DNA of 64,000 nt, from positions 1 through 64,000 of the forward strand of contig NZ_MUNP01000077.1 of assembly GCF_002001105.1 (NCBI RefSeq), read 5' to 3'. The position numbers and the translations under genes were made by a program. Below are positions 54,120 to 63,539 of the stretch, piece after piece (position 1 is the first letter of the stretch; every line of letters begins with the position of its first letter). The notes under the pieces are model-generated. The model was not told where the DNA came from. It did no database searches and was given only the letters and a program-made list of their open reading frames with translations. Source of the DNA: Rhodanobacter sp. C06 (GTDB taxonomy: Bacteria; Pseudomonadota; Gammaproteobacteria; Xanthomonadales; Rhodanobacteraceae).

Positions 54120-55817
54120 ATGCGCCTCAGCCAATTCCATCTGGCCACCGTCAAGGAAGTGCCCGCCGACGCCGAGATCGCCAGCCACCAGCTGATGCTG
54201 CGCGCCGGCATGATCCGCAAGCTCGCTTCCGGCCTCTATACCTGGTCGCCTCTGGGCCTGCGCGTGCTGCGCAAGGTGGAAAACGTGGTGCGCGAGGAAA
54301 TGAATCGCGCCGGCGCCGTCGAAATGCTGATGCCCACGATCCAGCCGCGGGAACTGTGGGAGGAAACCGGCCGCTGGCAAAAATTCGGCCCCCAGCTGTT
54401 GAAGATCAAGGACCGCAAGGAGCAGGAATTCTGCTATGCGCCCACTGCCGAGGAAGTGATCACCGATTACGCGCGCAACGAGCTCAACAGCCACAAGCAG
54501 CTGCCCGTGAATTTCTACCAGATCCAGACCAAGTTCCGCGACGAGATCCGCCCGCGCTTCGGCGTGATGCGCGCGCGCGAATTCCTGATGAAGGACGCCT
54601 ATTCCTTCCATCTCGGCCAGGATTCGCTGGCGGAAACCTACCAGGCGATGTACGACGCCTACGCGCGCATTTTCACCCGCCTTGGCCTGAAATTCCGCGC
54701 GGTGCAGGCCGACACCGGCGCGATCGGCGGCAATGCCAGCCACGAATTCCAGGTGCTGGCCGATTCGGGCGAGGATGCCATCGTGTTTTCCGATGGATCC
54801 GATTACGCCGCGAATGTGGAAAAGGCTGAGGCATTGGCGCCGGCGACGAGCCGCCCCGCTCCTGCCGCCGAACTGCAGCGAGTGGATACGCCCGTCCAGA
54901 AAACCATCGACGAGGTGAGTGCCTTCCTCAAGGTCGTGCCCGCGCGATGCGTGAAGACCCTGCTGGTGAAAGGCCGCGACGGCCTGGTGGCGCTGTGCCT
55001 GCGCGGCGACCACGAACTCAACGAGGTGAAGGCCGGCAAGCTGGCGGAATTGCCTGATGAATTCGCGCTCGCCAGCGAGGCGGAAATCCTCGCCGCCACC
55101 GGCACGCACCCCGGTTTCATCGGCCCGGCCGGCCTGCCAGACGCCATCCCGGTGATCGTGGACCGCAGCGCCGCCGTGCTGGCCGACTTCGTCTGTGGCG
55201 GCAACCAGGACGGCACCCACTACACCGGCGCCAACTGGGAACGCGATGCGCGCGTCACCCGCGTCGAGGACATCCGCCAGGTGGTCGAGGGCGACCCCTC
55301 GCCCGACGGCAAGGGCACGCTACACCTCGCCCGCGGCATCGAAGTAGGCCACGTGTTCCAGCTCGGCCCCAAGTACGCCGAGGCACTGGGCGCCACCGTG
55401 CTGGACGACCAGGGCAAGGCGCAGGTGATGCTGATGGGCTGCTACGGCATCGGCATCAGCCGCATCGTGGCGGCCGCGATCGAGCAGCGCCACGACGAGG
55501 CCGGCATCGTCTGGCCGGAGGCGATGGCGCCGTGGCGCGTGGCGGTCTGCGTGATCAATCCGAAGGGCAATCCGGAGATCGCCGCCGCCGCCGAATCGCT
55601 CTACCAGGAGCTCGCCGCACGCGGCATCGAGACCGTGCTGGACAATCGTGGCCTGCGCCCCGGCGCGATGTTCGCCGACATGGAACTGATCGGCATCCCG
55701 CACCGCGTGGTGGTCAGCGAACGCGGCCTCGCCGCCGGCACGCTGGAATACCGCGCCCGCCACGAGGCGGAAAGCCGCGCCGTGACCCGTGATGAACTGC
55801 TCGGCCTGCTCGATTAA
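54120..55817 (+). CDS. proS: Prolyl-tRNA synthetase
   Basis: 565 aa, bacterial-type class II synthetase. Motif 2 region [33 protein letters not shown], editing (INS) domain around residues 225-400 with [14 protein letters not shown], and motif 3 [17 protein letters not shown], then the anticodon-binding domain. N-terminus [42 protein letters not shown] is standard. Confidence 0.97.
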   Translation: MRLSQFHLATVKEVPADAEIASHQLMLRAGMIRKLASGLYTWSPLGLRVLRKVENVVREEMNRAGAVEMLMPTIQPRELWEETGRWQKFGPQLLKIKDRKEQEFCYAPTAEEVITDYARNELNSHKQLPVNFYQIQTKFRDEIRPRFGVMRAREFLMKDAYSFHLGQDSLAETYQAMYDAYARIFTRLGLKFRAVQADTGAIGGNASHEFQVLADSGEDAIVFSDGSDYAANVEKAEALAPATSRPAPAAELQRVDTPVQKTIDEVSAFLKVVPARCVKTLLVKGRDGLVALCLRGDHELNEVKAGKLAELPDEFALASEAEILAATGTHPGFIGPAGLPDAIPVIVDRSAAVLADFVCGGNQDGTHYTGANWERDARVTRVEDIRQVVEGDPSPDGKGTLHLARGIEVGHVFQLGPKYAEALGATVLDDQGKAQVMLMGCYGIGISRIVAAAIEQRHDEAGIVWPEAMAPWRVAVCVINPKGNPEIAAAAESLYQELAARGIETVLDNRGLRPGAMFADMELIGIPHRVVVSERGLAAGTLEYRARHEAESRAVTRDELLGLLD

Positions 55818-55839
55818 AACCGGTCGCCAATGCCACGAC

Positions 55840-55869
55840 AAACGGCCGCCATGCGCGGCCGTTTGTTTT
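55840..55869 (+). terminator. Rho-independent terminator of proS
   Basis: Perfect 10-bp stem AAACGGCCGC / GCGGCCGTTT, loop CATGC, followed by GTTTTC. It is 23 bp after the proS stop. Confidence 0.85.
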
Positions 55870-56066
55870 CACGGCCGGGGCGTTTCTCCGGGCCATTATC
55901 CCGGTTAATGGCCACGCGCAATACCGCCACGCTACCATGGTTTTTTTGTGAAACCGCTCGCTTTGCAAAGACGGTTTATTTGCGCAAGAATGACCACCGC
56001 GCCGGCAATGCCATTTGTCCTGCATTGATCCGAGCCACCACCATTTCATCGTTCCGGGAGTCTCCG

Positions 56067-56387
56067 ATGGCCGTCGATATCAAGAATCTCAACCACAATC
56101 AGCTCAATGACCTGATCACCAAGGCGCAATCGCGCCAGCATGAATTGCGCAAGGAAAAGGTGGTCAAGCTGCGCGAAAAGGTCCACGCCTTGATCAAGGC
56201 CGAGGGTTACAGCTTCGACGACATCTTCGGCGGCGCCCGCGGCAAGCGCCGCAGTGGCGGTACCGTGCCCCCGAAATACCGCAACCCGGCAAATGCGGAA
56301 CAGACCTGGTCCGGCCGCGGCAAGCGCCCGCGCTGGTTCAACGAGGCGCTGAAGGCCGGCAAGAAGGAAAAGGATCTGCTGATCTGA
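56067..56387 (+). CDS. H-NS family nucleoid-associated protein
   Basis: 106 aa. N-terminal coiled-coil dimerisation region (LNHNQLNDLITKAQSRQHELRKEKVVKLREKVHALIKAEGYSFDDIFG) and the C-terminal AT-hook-like H-NS motif KYRNPANAEQTWSGRGKRPRWF. It binds AT-rich, often foreign, DNA such as the low-GC patch at 10.7-11.7 kb. CGGGAG lies upstream of the ATG; the 100 bp before it are AT-rich. Confidence 0.93.
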   Translation: MAVDIKNLNHNQLNDLITKAQSRQHELRKEKVVKLREKVHALIKAEGYSFDDIFGGARGKRRSGGTVPPKYRNPANAEQTWSGRGKRPRWFNEALKAGKKEKDLLI

Positions 56388-56434
56388 TTGGGTGCGGTAC
56401 CTTGCGATCATCCATGATCGCGAGGATCAAATGG

Positions 56435-56458
56435 GCGGCCGTTCTTGGCCGCACTTTT
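56435..56458 (+). terminator. Weak terminator-like hairpin after the H-NS gene
   Basis: GCGGCC-GTTCTT-GGCCGC followed by ACTTTTC; a 6-bp stem with a short T-run. Confidence 0.55.
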
Positions 56459-56478
56459 CACGAGACACCCCATCATGA

Positions 56479-56509
56479 AAACGCCGGCCCTGCGGGTCGG
56501 CGTTTTTTT
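56479..56509 (+). terminator. Strong Rho-independent terminator
   Basis: Stem ACGCCGGCCC / GGGTCGGCGT (one G-T pair), loop TGC, followed by a run of seven T (from 56502) and preceded by A's. It closes the H-NS unit; the A-tract also allows weaker function on the other strand. Confidence 0.9.
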
Positions 56510-56545
56510 GTGGGGATTCACAAGCGGGTATTCGCGTGCGCGCGC

Positions 56546-56629
56546 CCTCTCCCCAACCCTCTTCCTCGCTCCTCAGAACAGGGCCATCCATGGCCCTTCT
56601 TCGCGTCCGCAAGCGGGAGAGGGGGGCAA
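56546..56629. repeat. Degenerate class A repeat
   Basis: CCCTCTCCCCAACCCTCTTCC ... GCAAGCGGGAGAGGGG with the palindrome AGGGCCATCCATGGCCCT between; a diverged or composite copy. With the terminators it fills the 314-bp gap between the H-NS and ThrE-like genes. Confidence 0.55.
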
Positions 56630-56701
56630 ACGGGCCGAGCGGGTTCGCGATCGTGGCGGCATTCGCAGCGGGACGCTGGCCGGTTTCGGTCGGTTTTTGT
56701 T

Positions 56702-57946
56702 TCATAAAGATCTTCGGGGTGACACCAGCAGTTCGCCGAACAGCAGGCCGGCCACCAGTGATACCAGCAGGGTGAGCAGCAGCAAGGCGGTGTCCATGCC
56801 CAGGGTGGTATCGCGTTCGAGCAGGAAGGACACGCTGCGGAAACCCACGCTGCCCGGCACCAGCAGCAGGATGCCCGGCTCGCGGATTACCGCACCCGGC
56901 CGCTGCCGCAGCCGCGCATAGAGGTTGGCCAGCGCGCTGACCAGCAGGCCACCGACGAACACGCCGAACGGCGCGCTGGGCAGGTGCCCGGAGAATTCGC
57001 CGCCCCAGCGCGTGGCGAGGTAGCCGGCGATCACCGCCACGACCACCGCCGGCCAGTCGCGCCGTGCCGCGCGGAACAGCATGGCGAACGCCACCGCCGC
57101 CACCAGCAGCGCCGGCCAGTCGGTCCAGCCCGGTAGCGGTGGCAGGGCGAAATCGCGCGCGTGGATGCCGAACGCGGCGCAGACCTCGGTGGCCGCCACG
57201 GTGCCGAAAGTGAGCTTGAGCAGGGTTGCCGTGGCGCCGCCCAGGCGCGCCATGCCGGACACCAGGTGCCCGCTGGACACCTCGCGCACCGCGGTGGTGA
57301 GCGACATGCCCGGCACCAGGATGATCAGCGCCGCCAGCACCACCGACTTGATCGCCAGCGGCACCACGAAGGCACTGACCAGGATCGCCACCGCGGTGGC
57401 CACGATCGCGCTGATCGCGTCGCTGGCTACCGCCAATCGCGGCCGCGTGGCGGAAAGGATGGTGATGCCGCCGATCAGCGAGCCGATCACCCCGGCCACC
57501 ACCAGGTCCACCCAGGAGCTGTGCAAGAACAGCGCGGCGATGCTGGCGGCGGACAGACCGTAGCTGGCAACGGTCGTGATCCTGGCCTTGCGCGTGTCCG
57601 GCGCGCCCAGCGCGCGCAGCAGGCGGAAGCCTTCGCGCAGGTCCAGCTCGCCCGCGATCACCCGGTCGGCGATCTCATCCGCCTCGCACAGTCGCGCCAG
57701 GTTCACGTCGCCGGGGGCGAGACGCATCACCTGGGTGGTCTGCGCCACGCCCTCGTCGCCCTGCCCCAGGTCGGAGAACGAGATGATGATCGCGGTGGGG
57801 CTGGACCACACGTCGGCCTGCAGGCCCAGTCGCCGCGCCGAAAGGTCGATCGCCATCTCCAGTCGCGGCGCCGAGGTGCCGTACTGGTGCAACCGCCGCG
57901 CCAGTTCCAGCAGGAAGGCGATGCGCGTGTTTGGGAGCCTGCTCAT
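56702..57946 (-). CDS. ThrE-like threonine/serine exporter family membrane protein
   Basis: 414 aa. N-terminal DUF1212 half (LARRLHQYGTSAPRLEMAIDLSARRLGLQADVWSSPTAIIISF, then five helices with LVPGMSLTTAVREVSSGHLVSGMARL) and C-terminal DUF3815 half (five more helices, ending with LVPGSVGFRSVSFLLERD). The single-chain arrangement matches Corynebacterium ThrE. A promoter for threonine/serine export is plausible; the substrate is not proven. Confidence 0.9.
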   Translation of the reverse strand: MSRLPNTRIAFLLELARRLHQYGTSAPRLEMAIDLSARRLGLQADVWSSPTAIIISFSDLGQGDEGVAQTTQVMRLAPGDVNLARLCEADEIADRVIAGELDLREGFRLLRALGAPDTRKARITTVASYGLSAASIAALFLHSSWVDLVVAGVIGSLIGGITILSATRPRLAVASDAISAIVATAVAILVSAFVVPLAIKSVVLAALIILVPGMSLTTAVREVSSGHLVSGMARLGGATATLLKLTFGTVAATEVCAAFGIHARDFALPPLPGWTDWPALLVAAVAFAMLFRAARRDWPAVVVAVIAGYLATRWGGEFSGHLPSAPFGVFVGGLLVSALANLYARLRQRPGAVIREPGILLLVPGSVGFRSVSFLLERDTTLGMDTALLLLTLLVSLVAGLLFGELLVSPRRSL

Positions 57947-58077
57947 GATCTCCAGATACCCCGCGTTGCCATCGAGCGGTCGTCAGGTGGTGGTGCGTGG
58001 CGCAGCGCCTGACTGGCCGTCAGGCCAAGCCGCGCGCTGCCGCATGGCGGCCACTCGATGACAACCCGCAGGGCCGG

Positions 58078-58164
58078 GGCTGTTTGCCCGCATGACCACG
58101 TCATCACTTGGTCGTGGACGGACGTCCACTTCCTCGTTCTTCCTCGCCCTGCGGGCAAACAGCC
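58078..58164. repeat. 87-bp inverted-repeat element
   Basis: Perfect 14-bp arms GGCTGTTTGCCCGC (58078-58091) and GCGGGCAAACAGCC (58151-58164); the interior contains a second palindrome GTGGACG-GA-CGTCCAC. It is in the gap between nfeD and the ThrE-like gene and unrelated to classes A-D. Confidence 0.75.
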
Positions 58165-58244
58165 TCCGGCGCGGCGCGCCTGGAGAACATGAGCAGGCTC
58201 CAACGCCGCGGTGGCGATTGGCCGGGAACCCGCGGCTGGTGTAT

Positions 58245-58694
58245 TCATGCAGCGGCGCGCACCTTGAGCGTGGTGCCGTCCACCGCCACCACCTCCACCG
58301 TGCTGCCCAGCGGCAGGTCCGGCCCGCTGACCAGCCACTGGCCATCGCCCACGCGCACCTTGCCACGGCCGTTGACGATGGGCTCGATCAGCTCGTAGCG
58401 CTGGCCGATCATCTGCTCGCCGCGGCGGTTCAGCCGTTCGCCGCCGGGCACGCGCCGCTCGATCCGCGGCCGCAGCCAGCGCGCGTAGGCGAAGCAGGCA
58501 GCCAGCGCCAGCAGCGCGAACAACACCGCCTGCGCCAGCAGGCCCAGGCCGGGAATCAGCCACAGCAGCACGCCCATCGCGGCCGCGGCGATGCCGATCC
58601 ACAGCAGGAAATAGCCGGGCACCATCACCTCACCCGCGATCAGCAGCAGGGCGAGGATCCACCACAGGTAGTGCGTTGCGATCTGTCCGAGCAT
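58245..58694 (-). CDS. NfeD family membrane protein
   Basis: 149 aa: three or four hydrophobic helices (LWWILALLLIAGEVMVPGYFLLWIGIAAAAMGVLLW) and a C-terminal OB-fold (GQRYELIEPIVNGRGKVRVGDGQWLVSGPDLPLGSTVEVVAVDGTTLKVRA). NfeD proteins work with SPFH/stomatin partners in membrane quality control. Its SPFH partner lies just upstream at 59213-60157, but a DUF559 cassette separates them. Confidence 0.92.
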   Translation of the reverse strand: MLGQIATHYLWWILALLLIAGEVMVPGYFLLWIGIAAAAMGVLLWLIPGLGLLAQAVLFALLALAACFAYARWLRPRIERRVPGGERLNRRGEQMIGQRYELIEPIVNGRGKVRVGDGQWLVSGPDLPLGSTVEVVAVDGTTLKVRAAA

Positions 58695-58706
58695 GGGAAA
58701 TCCTGG

Positions 58707-59087
58707 CTATTGGCTCCCCTCTCCCGCCTGCGGGAGAGGGGCTGGGGGAGAGGGCACGGCTTCGACGAATTGCCCGATGCGCTCCAGCACGTTTTCCGTT
58801 CGATCCATCACGTCGTGGTTCCAGAAGCGCAGTACGGTCAATCCCTGCCCCGCCAGCCACGCATCACGCTCAAGATCATAGGCGACTTGATCGCCATGTT
58901 GGCTGCCGTCGAGTTCGATCACGAGGCCGCGTTCCATGCAAATGAAGTCGACGATATAGGGGCCGACCGGTTTCTGGCGCTTGAACTTGAGGCCGAGGAA
59001 GCGGTGGGCACGCAGAAAATACCAAAGCCGCTCCTCGGCAAGGGTCTGCGCCGAGCGCATGGATTTGGCGTGATCCAGGTTGCTCAT
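58707..59087 (-). CDS. DUF559 domain endonuclease-like protein, copy 2
   Basis: 126 aa; ATG at 59087 with GGAGGA 10 nt upstream. Same pattern as the protein at 103-441: LAEERLWYFLRAHRFLGLKFKRQ, GPYIVDFICM, LVIELDGSQHGD and LTVLRFWNHDV, with the putative Asp and E-x-D metal ligands. The last 15 residues (PSPPAPLPQAGEGSQ) are read from the flanking class A palindrome, so the original stop was lost or the repeat supplied the end. Together with its inverted flanking repeats it forms a 434-bp cassette inserted between nfeD and the SPFH gene. Confidence 0.87.
   Translation of the reverse strand: MSNLDHAKSMRSAQTLAEERLWYFLRAHRFLGLKFKRQKPVGPYIVDFICMERGLVIELDGSQHGDQVAYDLERDAWLAGQGLTVLRFWNHDVMDRTENVLERIGQFVEAVPSPPAPLPQAGEGSQ
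58714..58755. repeat. Class A palindromic repeat forming the 3' end of DUF559 gene 2
   Basis: Palindrome CCCCTCTCCCGC / GCGGGAGAGGGG around CT, then inward arm CTGGGGGAGAGGGC. Translated in frame on the minus strand. Confidence 0.8.
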
Positions 59088-59150
59088 GCCTGATTCCTCC
59101 GTGAAAAGCCCCCCTCTCCCCCGGCCCCTCTCCCGCAAGCGGGAGAGGGG
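58717..59150. mobile_element. DUF559 cassette 2 bounded by inverted palindromes (candidate mobile element)
   Basis: 434 bp: palindrome plus inward arm at 58717-58755, DUF559 gene, inward arm plus palindrome at 59108-59150. It sits between nfeD and the SPFH gene, which are usually adjacent, and a further palindrome abuts its right side (59165-59205). Confidence 0.5.
59109..59150. repeat. Class A palindromic repeat with left arm
   Basis: Arm CCCCCCTCTCCCCCGG then palindrome CCCCTCTCCCGC / GCGGGAGAGGGG around AA, inverted relative to 58714-58755. Confidence 0.8.
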
Positions 59151-59164
59151 AGAAACTCCCGCAG

Positions 59165-59205
59165 CCCCCTCGCCCGCTTGCGGGAGAGGGGCCGGGGGAG
59201 AGGGG
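59165..59205. repeat. Class A palindromic repeat with right arm
   Basis: Palindrome CCCCTCGCCCGC / GCGGGAGAGGGG around TT plus arm CCGGGGGAGAGGGG. It ends 8 bp after the SPFH stop. Confidence 0.8.
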
Positions 59206-59212
59206 CTTTCCG

Positions 59213-60157
59213 TCAGCGCGGTGGCGGCACCGCCTTGGCGGCCGCCTGCTGCTGCCCCAGCGACTCCTTGGCCAGCTCCGCGATGCCGGCCATCGCGCCG
59301 ATCACGCCGGTGGCCTCGATCGGCAGCAGCAGCATCTTCTGGTTCGGCGAGGCGGCCATCGCCTTCAGCGCATCCACGTAGTTGTTGGCGACGAAGTAGT
59401 TCAACGCGTTGACGTTGCCGCTGGAAATCGCATCGGACACCAGGGTGGTGGCCTTGGCTTCGGCGGCAGCGGAACGCTCGCGCGCCTCGGCGGCGCGGAA
59501 CGCGGCTTCCTTCTCGCCCTCGGCGGCGAGGATCACCGACTGCTTCTCGCCCTCGGCCTTGAGGATCGCCGCCTGGCGGAAGCCCTCGGCGTCGAGGATG
59601 TTCGCGCGCTTCTCGCGCTCGGCCTTCATCTGGCGCGCCATCGCGTCCACCAGGTCGCGCGGCGGGGCGATGTCCTTGATCTCGATGCGGTTGACCTTGA
59701 CGCCCCAGGGGTGCGTGGCCTCGTCCACCACGCGCAGCAGCTTGGCGTTGATCGCGTCGCGCTGGCTCAGGGATTCGTCCAGGTCCAGCGAGCCGAGCAC
59801 GGTACGGATGTTGGTCATGATCAGCGCCAGCGTGGCCTGCTCCAGCTGCGCCACCTCGTAGGCCGCCTTGGCCGCGTCCAGCACCTGATAGAACACCACG
59901 CCGTCCACGCGCACCACGGCGTTGTCCTTGGTGATGACGTCCTGCGAGGGCACGTCCAGCACCTGTTCCATCATGTTCATCTTGCGGCCGACGCCCTGGT
60001 AGACCGGGATCAGCAGATGCAGGCCCGGCGTGAGCGTGCGGGTGTACTTGCCGAAGGTCTCCACCGTCCATTCGTAGCCTTGCGGCACGATGCGCACCAT
60101 CTTGAGCAGGGTGACCACCACCAGCACCACGATGACCAGCGCAAGAAACTGTCCCAT
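59213..60157 (-). CDS. SPFH/Band 7 (stomatin/QmcA-like) membrane protein
   Basis: 314 aa; ATG at 60157 preferred (GGAG 6 nt upstream) over ATG at 60169. An N-terminal helix (FLALVIVVLVVVTLLKMV), the SPFH domain (RIVPQGYEWTVETFGKYTRTLTPGLHLLIPVYQGVGRKM, DAINAKLLRVVDEATHPWGVKVNRIEIKDI) and a coiled-coil of AE/KR repeats (QMKAEREKRANILDAEGFRQAAILKAEGEKQ). It oligomerises at the inner membrane with NfeD partners. Confidence 0.93.
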   Translation of the reverse strand: MGQFLALVIVVLVVVTLLKMVRIVPQGYEWTVETFGKYTRTLTPGLHLLIPVYQGVGRKMNMMEQVLDVPSQDVITKDNAVVRVDGVVFYQVLDAAKAAYEVAQLEQATLALIMTNIRTVLGSLDLDESLSQRDAINAKLLRVVDEATHPWGVKVNRIEIKDIAPPRDLVDAMARQMKAEREKRANILDAEGFRQAAILKAEGEKQSVILAAEGEKEAAFRAAEARERSAAAEAKATTLVSDAISSGNVNALNYFVANNYVDALKAMAASPNQKMLLLPIEATGVIGAMAGIAELAKESLGQQQAAAKAVPPPR

Positions 60158-60211
60158 GACCTGCTCCATTCCCCAGTGAGAGCTGCAGTATAGGCGAGCA
60201 CATCGGTTGTC

Positions 60212-60283
60212 GTAGGAGCGGCTTCAGCCGCGACCGGCGTGGCGGGAGATCGCGGCTGAAGTCGCTCCTGCAGCCGCTCCTGC
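60212..60283. repeat. Class C REP-like repeat
   Basis: GTAGGAGCGGCTTCAGCCGCGA ... TCGCGGCTGAAGTCGCTCCTG with an extra GCCGCTCCTG half. Between the sensor kinase stop and the SPFH start. Confidence 0.82.
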
Positions 60284-60303
60284 GGCCGTCCCCGCAATCG
60301 CAT

Positions 60304-61689
60304 CTAGCGCGAACCGATCTGCGGCAGGCGCAGGCTCACGCGCAGGCCCCCGCCTTCGCGGTTGGCCAGCAGCACCCGTCCGCCATGCGCCTCGGCGATC
60401 TCGCGCGCCAACGCAAGGCCGAGGCCGGTACCGGAGCGCTTGGTGGAATAGAACGGCAGCAACGCCTGCGCCAGCACGGTTTCGCTCATGCCCGGGCCGC
60501 GATCGGCCACCTCGATGCGCAGCTCGCTGCCGGCATCGAGGATGGTCAGGCTGACCTCATCCTCCGCGCCGCCGGATTCGTGCGCGTTCTTGATCAGGTT
60601 GATCAGCACCTGCTCGATCTGCACCGGATCGAAGCGGCCGGGATGCGCAGGTGCCGGCGCGGCAAGCCGGTAATGGCAGTGCAACGCCAGCGAGGCGAGG
60701 AACGGCTCCCACTCCACCGTCTGCGGCTGCGGCGCCGGCAGCTTGGCGAAACTGGCGTAGCCGGCGATGAAGCCGTGCAGGTGCTTGGCGCGCTCGCCGA
60801 TGGTGGCGAACACGCCGGGCAGGCGCTCCAGGTTGCCGCGGCGTGCCAGTTCGGCACCGGAGTGCGCCAGCGAGGAGATCGGCGCCAGCGAGTTGTTGAG
60901 CTCGTGGCTGATCACCCGGATCACCCGCTTCCAGGTCGCCACTTCCTGCCGCGACAGCTCGCGCGTCATGCGCCGGAACAGGTGCAGTCGGTGCGGCCGC
61001 CCCTGCAGGCGGAACGCGCGCTGTGACAGGTGGAAGGTTTCCTCGCTGCCGTCCATCTCCACGCTGAGCAGCGCGTCCTCGCCGCCCTGCACTGCGCGCG
61101 ACAAGGCCTCCGGCGCCTCGGTCAGCAACTCGGTGAAATCCAGCCCGTTGAGGCTCTTGCCCTCGTTGAACAGGTGGCGCGAGGCGATGTTGGAATAGAC
61201 CACGCGGCCGTTGCCGTCGGTGAGCACCAGCGCCACCGGCGTGTTCTGCACCACCGTCTCCAGCAGCAGCTCGCGCTGCACCAGGTGCTGGCGCTGCTCG
61301 CGCAGGGTCTGGCCCAGCGCGTTGTGCATGCGGATCAGTTCGCCCAGTTCGTCGCTGCGGCGTGCCGCGATGGAGAAGCTGAAATCGCCGTCGCGGTAGC
61401 TCGCCACCGCGCCTTCCAGCGCGCGCAGCAGCCGGCTCAGCGGCGACATCACCAGATATGCCAGCCACCAGGCCAGCGGCAGCAGCACCAGCGCACTGAC
61501 CACGAGGCCACCGTACATGCCCAGTTGCGCCGGCGTGCGCAGCGACACCGACAAATCCTTGTGCAGCCAGTCGAACAGTTGCGGCAGCGGCCACTGGGTC
61601 AGGCCCACGTAGACCAGCGCGCCAGCCACCGCGGCCACCGCGAGCAGCAGGGTCAGCCGGAACTGCAACGAATTCAGGCGGCGCCACAT
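60304..61689 (-). CDS. Membrane sensor histidine kinase (NtrY-like)
   Basis: 461 aa; ATG 61689 preferred over an in-frame TTG at 61698. Two membrane helices (about 11-31 and 58-80), HAMP (81-135), PAS (about 140-235), HisKA with the phospho-acceptor H262 in VISHELNNSLAPISSLAHSG, and HATPase boxes N (NLIKNAHESGG), G1 (ADRGPGMSE) and G2 (GTGLGLALAREIAEAHGG). N-box and H-box style match NtrY/NtrB kinases, which partner sigma-54 activators; the activator is encoded at 62111-63451. Confidence 0.93.
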   Translation of the reverse strand: MWRRLNSLQFRLTLLLAVAAVAGALVYVGLTQWPLPQLFDWLHKDLSVSLRTPAQLGMYGGLVVSALVLLPLAWWLAYLVMSPLSRLLRALEGAVASYRDGDFSFSIAARRSDELGELIRMHNALGQTLREQRQHLVQRELLLETVVQNTPVALVLTDGNGRVVYSNIASRHLFNEGKSLNGLDFTELLTEAPEALSRAVQGGEDALLSVEMDGSEETFHLSQRAFRLQGRPHRLHLFRRMTRELSRQEVATWKRVIRVISHELNNSLAPISSLAHSGAELARRGNLERLPGVFATIGERAKHLHGFIAGYASFAKLPAPQPQTVEWEPFLASLALHCHYRLAAPAPAHPGRFDPVQIEQVLINLIKNAHESGGAEDEVSLTILDAGSELRIEVADRGPGMSETVLAQALLPFYSTKRSGTGLGLALAREIAEAHGGRVLLANREGGGLRVSLRLPQIGSR

Positions 61690-61720
61690 CAGCGGCAACC
61701 CTGCTTGGGCGTGGCGAGGC

Positions 61721-62035
61721 TCAACGGCATGCCGGATCGTGCGGCGTCTGCGCGCAGCTCACCGGCGGCTGGCCGTTCTGCCAGGCGCGCCCGGTGCCCA
61801 TCACCGCGTTCTGGTCGTTCGCGCGCGGCGCCGGCGGCTCCTTCTCCCAGGTCTTGCGCGATTCCTTGAACTTGAACGGCGAGGGCTTGGCCTTGTCGGC
61901 GTGCACGGCGTAGTCGCGCGGAGCGGCGACACTGGCGGAAGGCGCGACGCGCGCCCACTGGTCGGGCGCCGTCTGTGCCGTGACCGCGAAGGCCAGCAGG
62001 CACAGCGGCAGGACAACGAGGTTTCTGGTACGCAT
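61721..62035 (-). CDS. Small secreted hypothetical protein
   Basis: 104 aa with a signal peptide (MRTRNLVVLPLCLLAFAVTAQ). The rest is polar with Pro/Lys (KPSPFKFKESRKTWEKE) and two C-terminal Cys (SCAQTPHDPAC) that may pair. I do not recognise a family. It lies between the response regulator and the kinase genes on the same strand, so it is probably part of the signalling operon. Confidence 0.65.
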   Translation of the reverse strand: MRTRNLVVLPLCLLAFAVTAQTAPDQWARVAPSASVAAPRDYAVHADKAKPSPFKFKESRKTWEKEPPAPRANDQNAVMGTGRAWQNGQPPVSCAQTPHDPACR

Positions 62036-62110
62036 GGCAATCCCCGGATCCGGAAGCATGAACGCTGCGGCAGCTTTCCATGCCGCCATGATGACGGCAA
62101 GGGACATACG

Positions 62111-63451
<1,341 letters not shown>

Positions 63452-63539
63452 GGATTTCCTGCACATGTCCGCATGGATGCGGCTCCGGTTGAAAAGGTTG
63501 CCATGACCACTGGCCTACGTACATGAAAATTTCCGCGCA

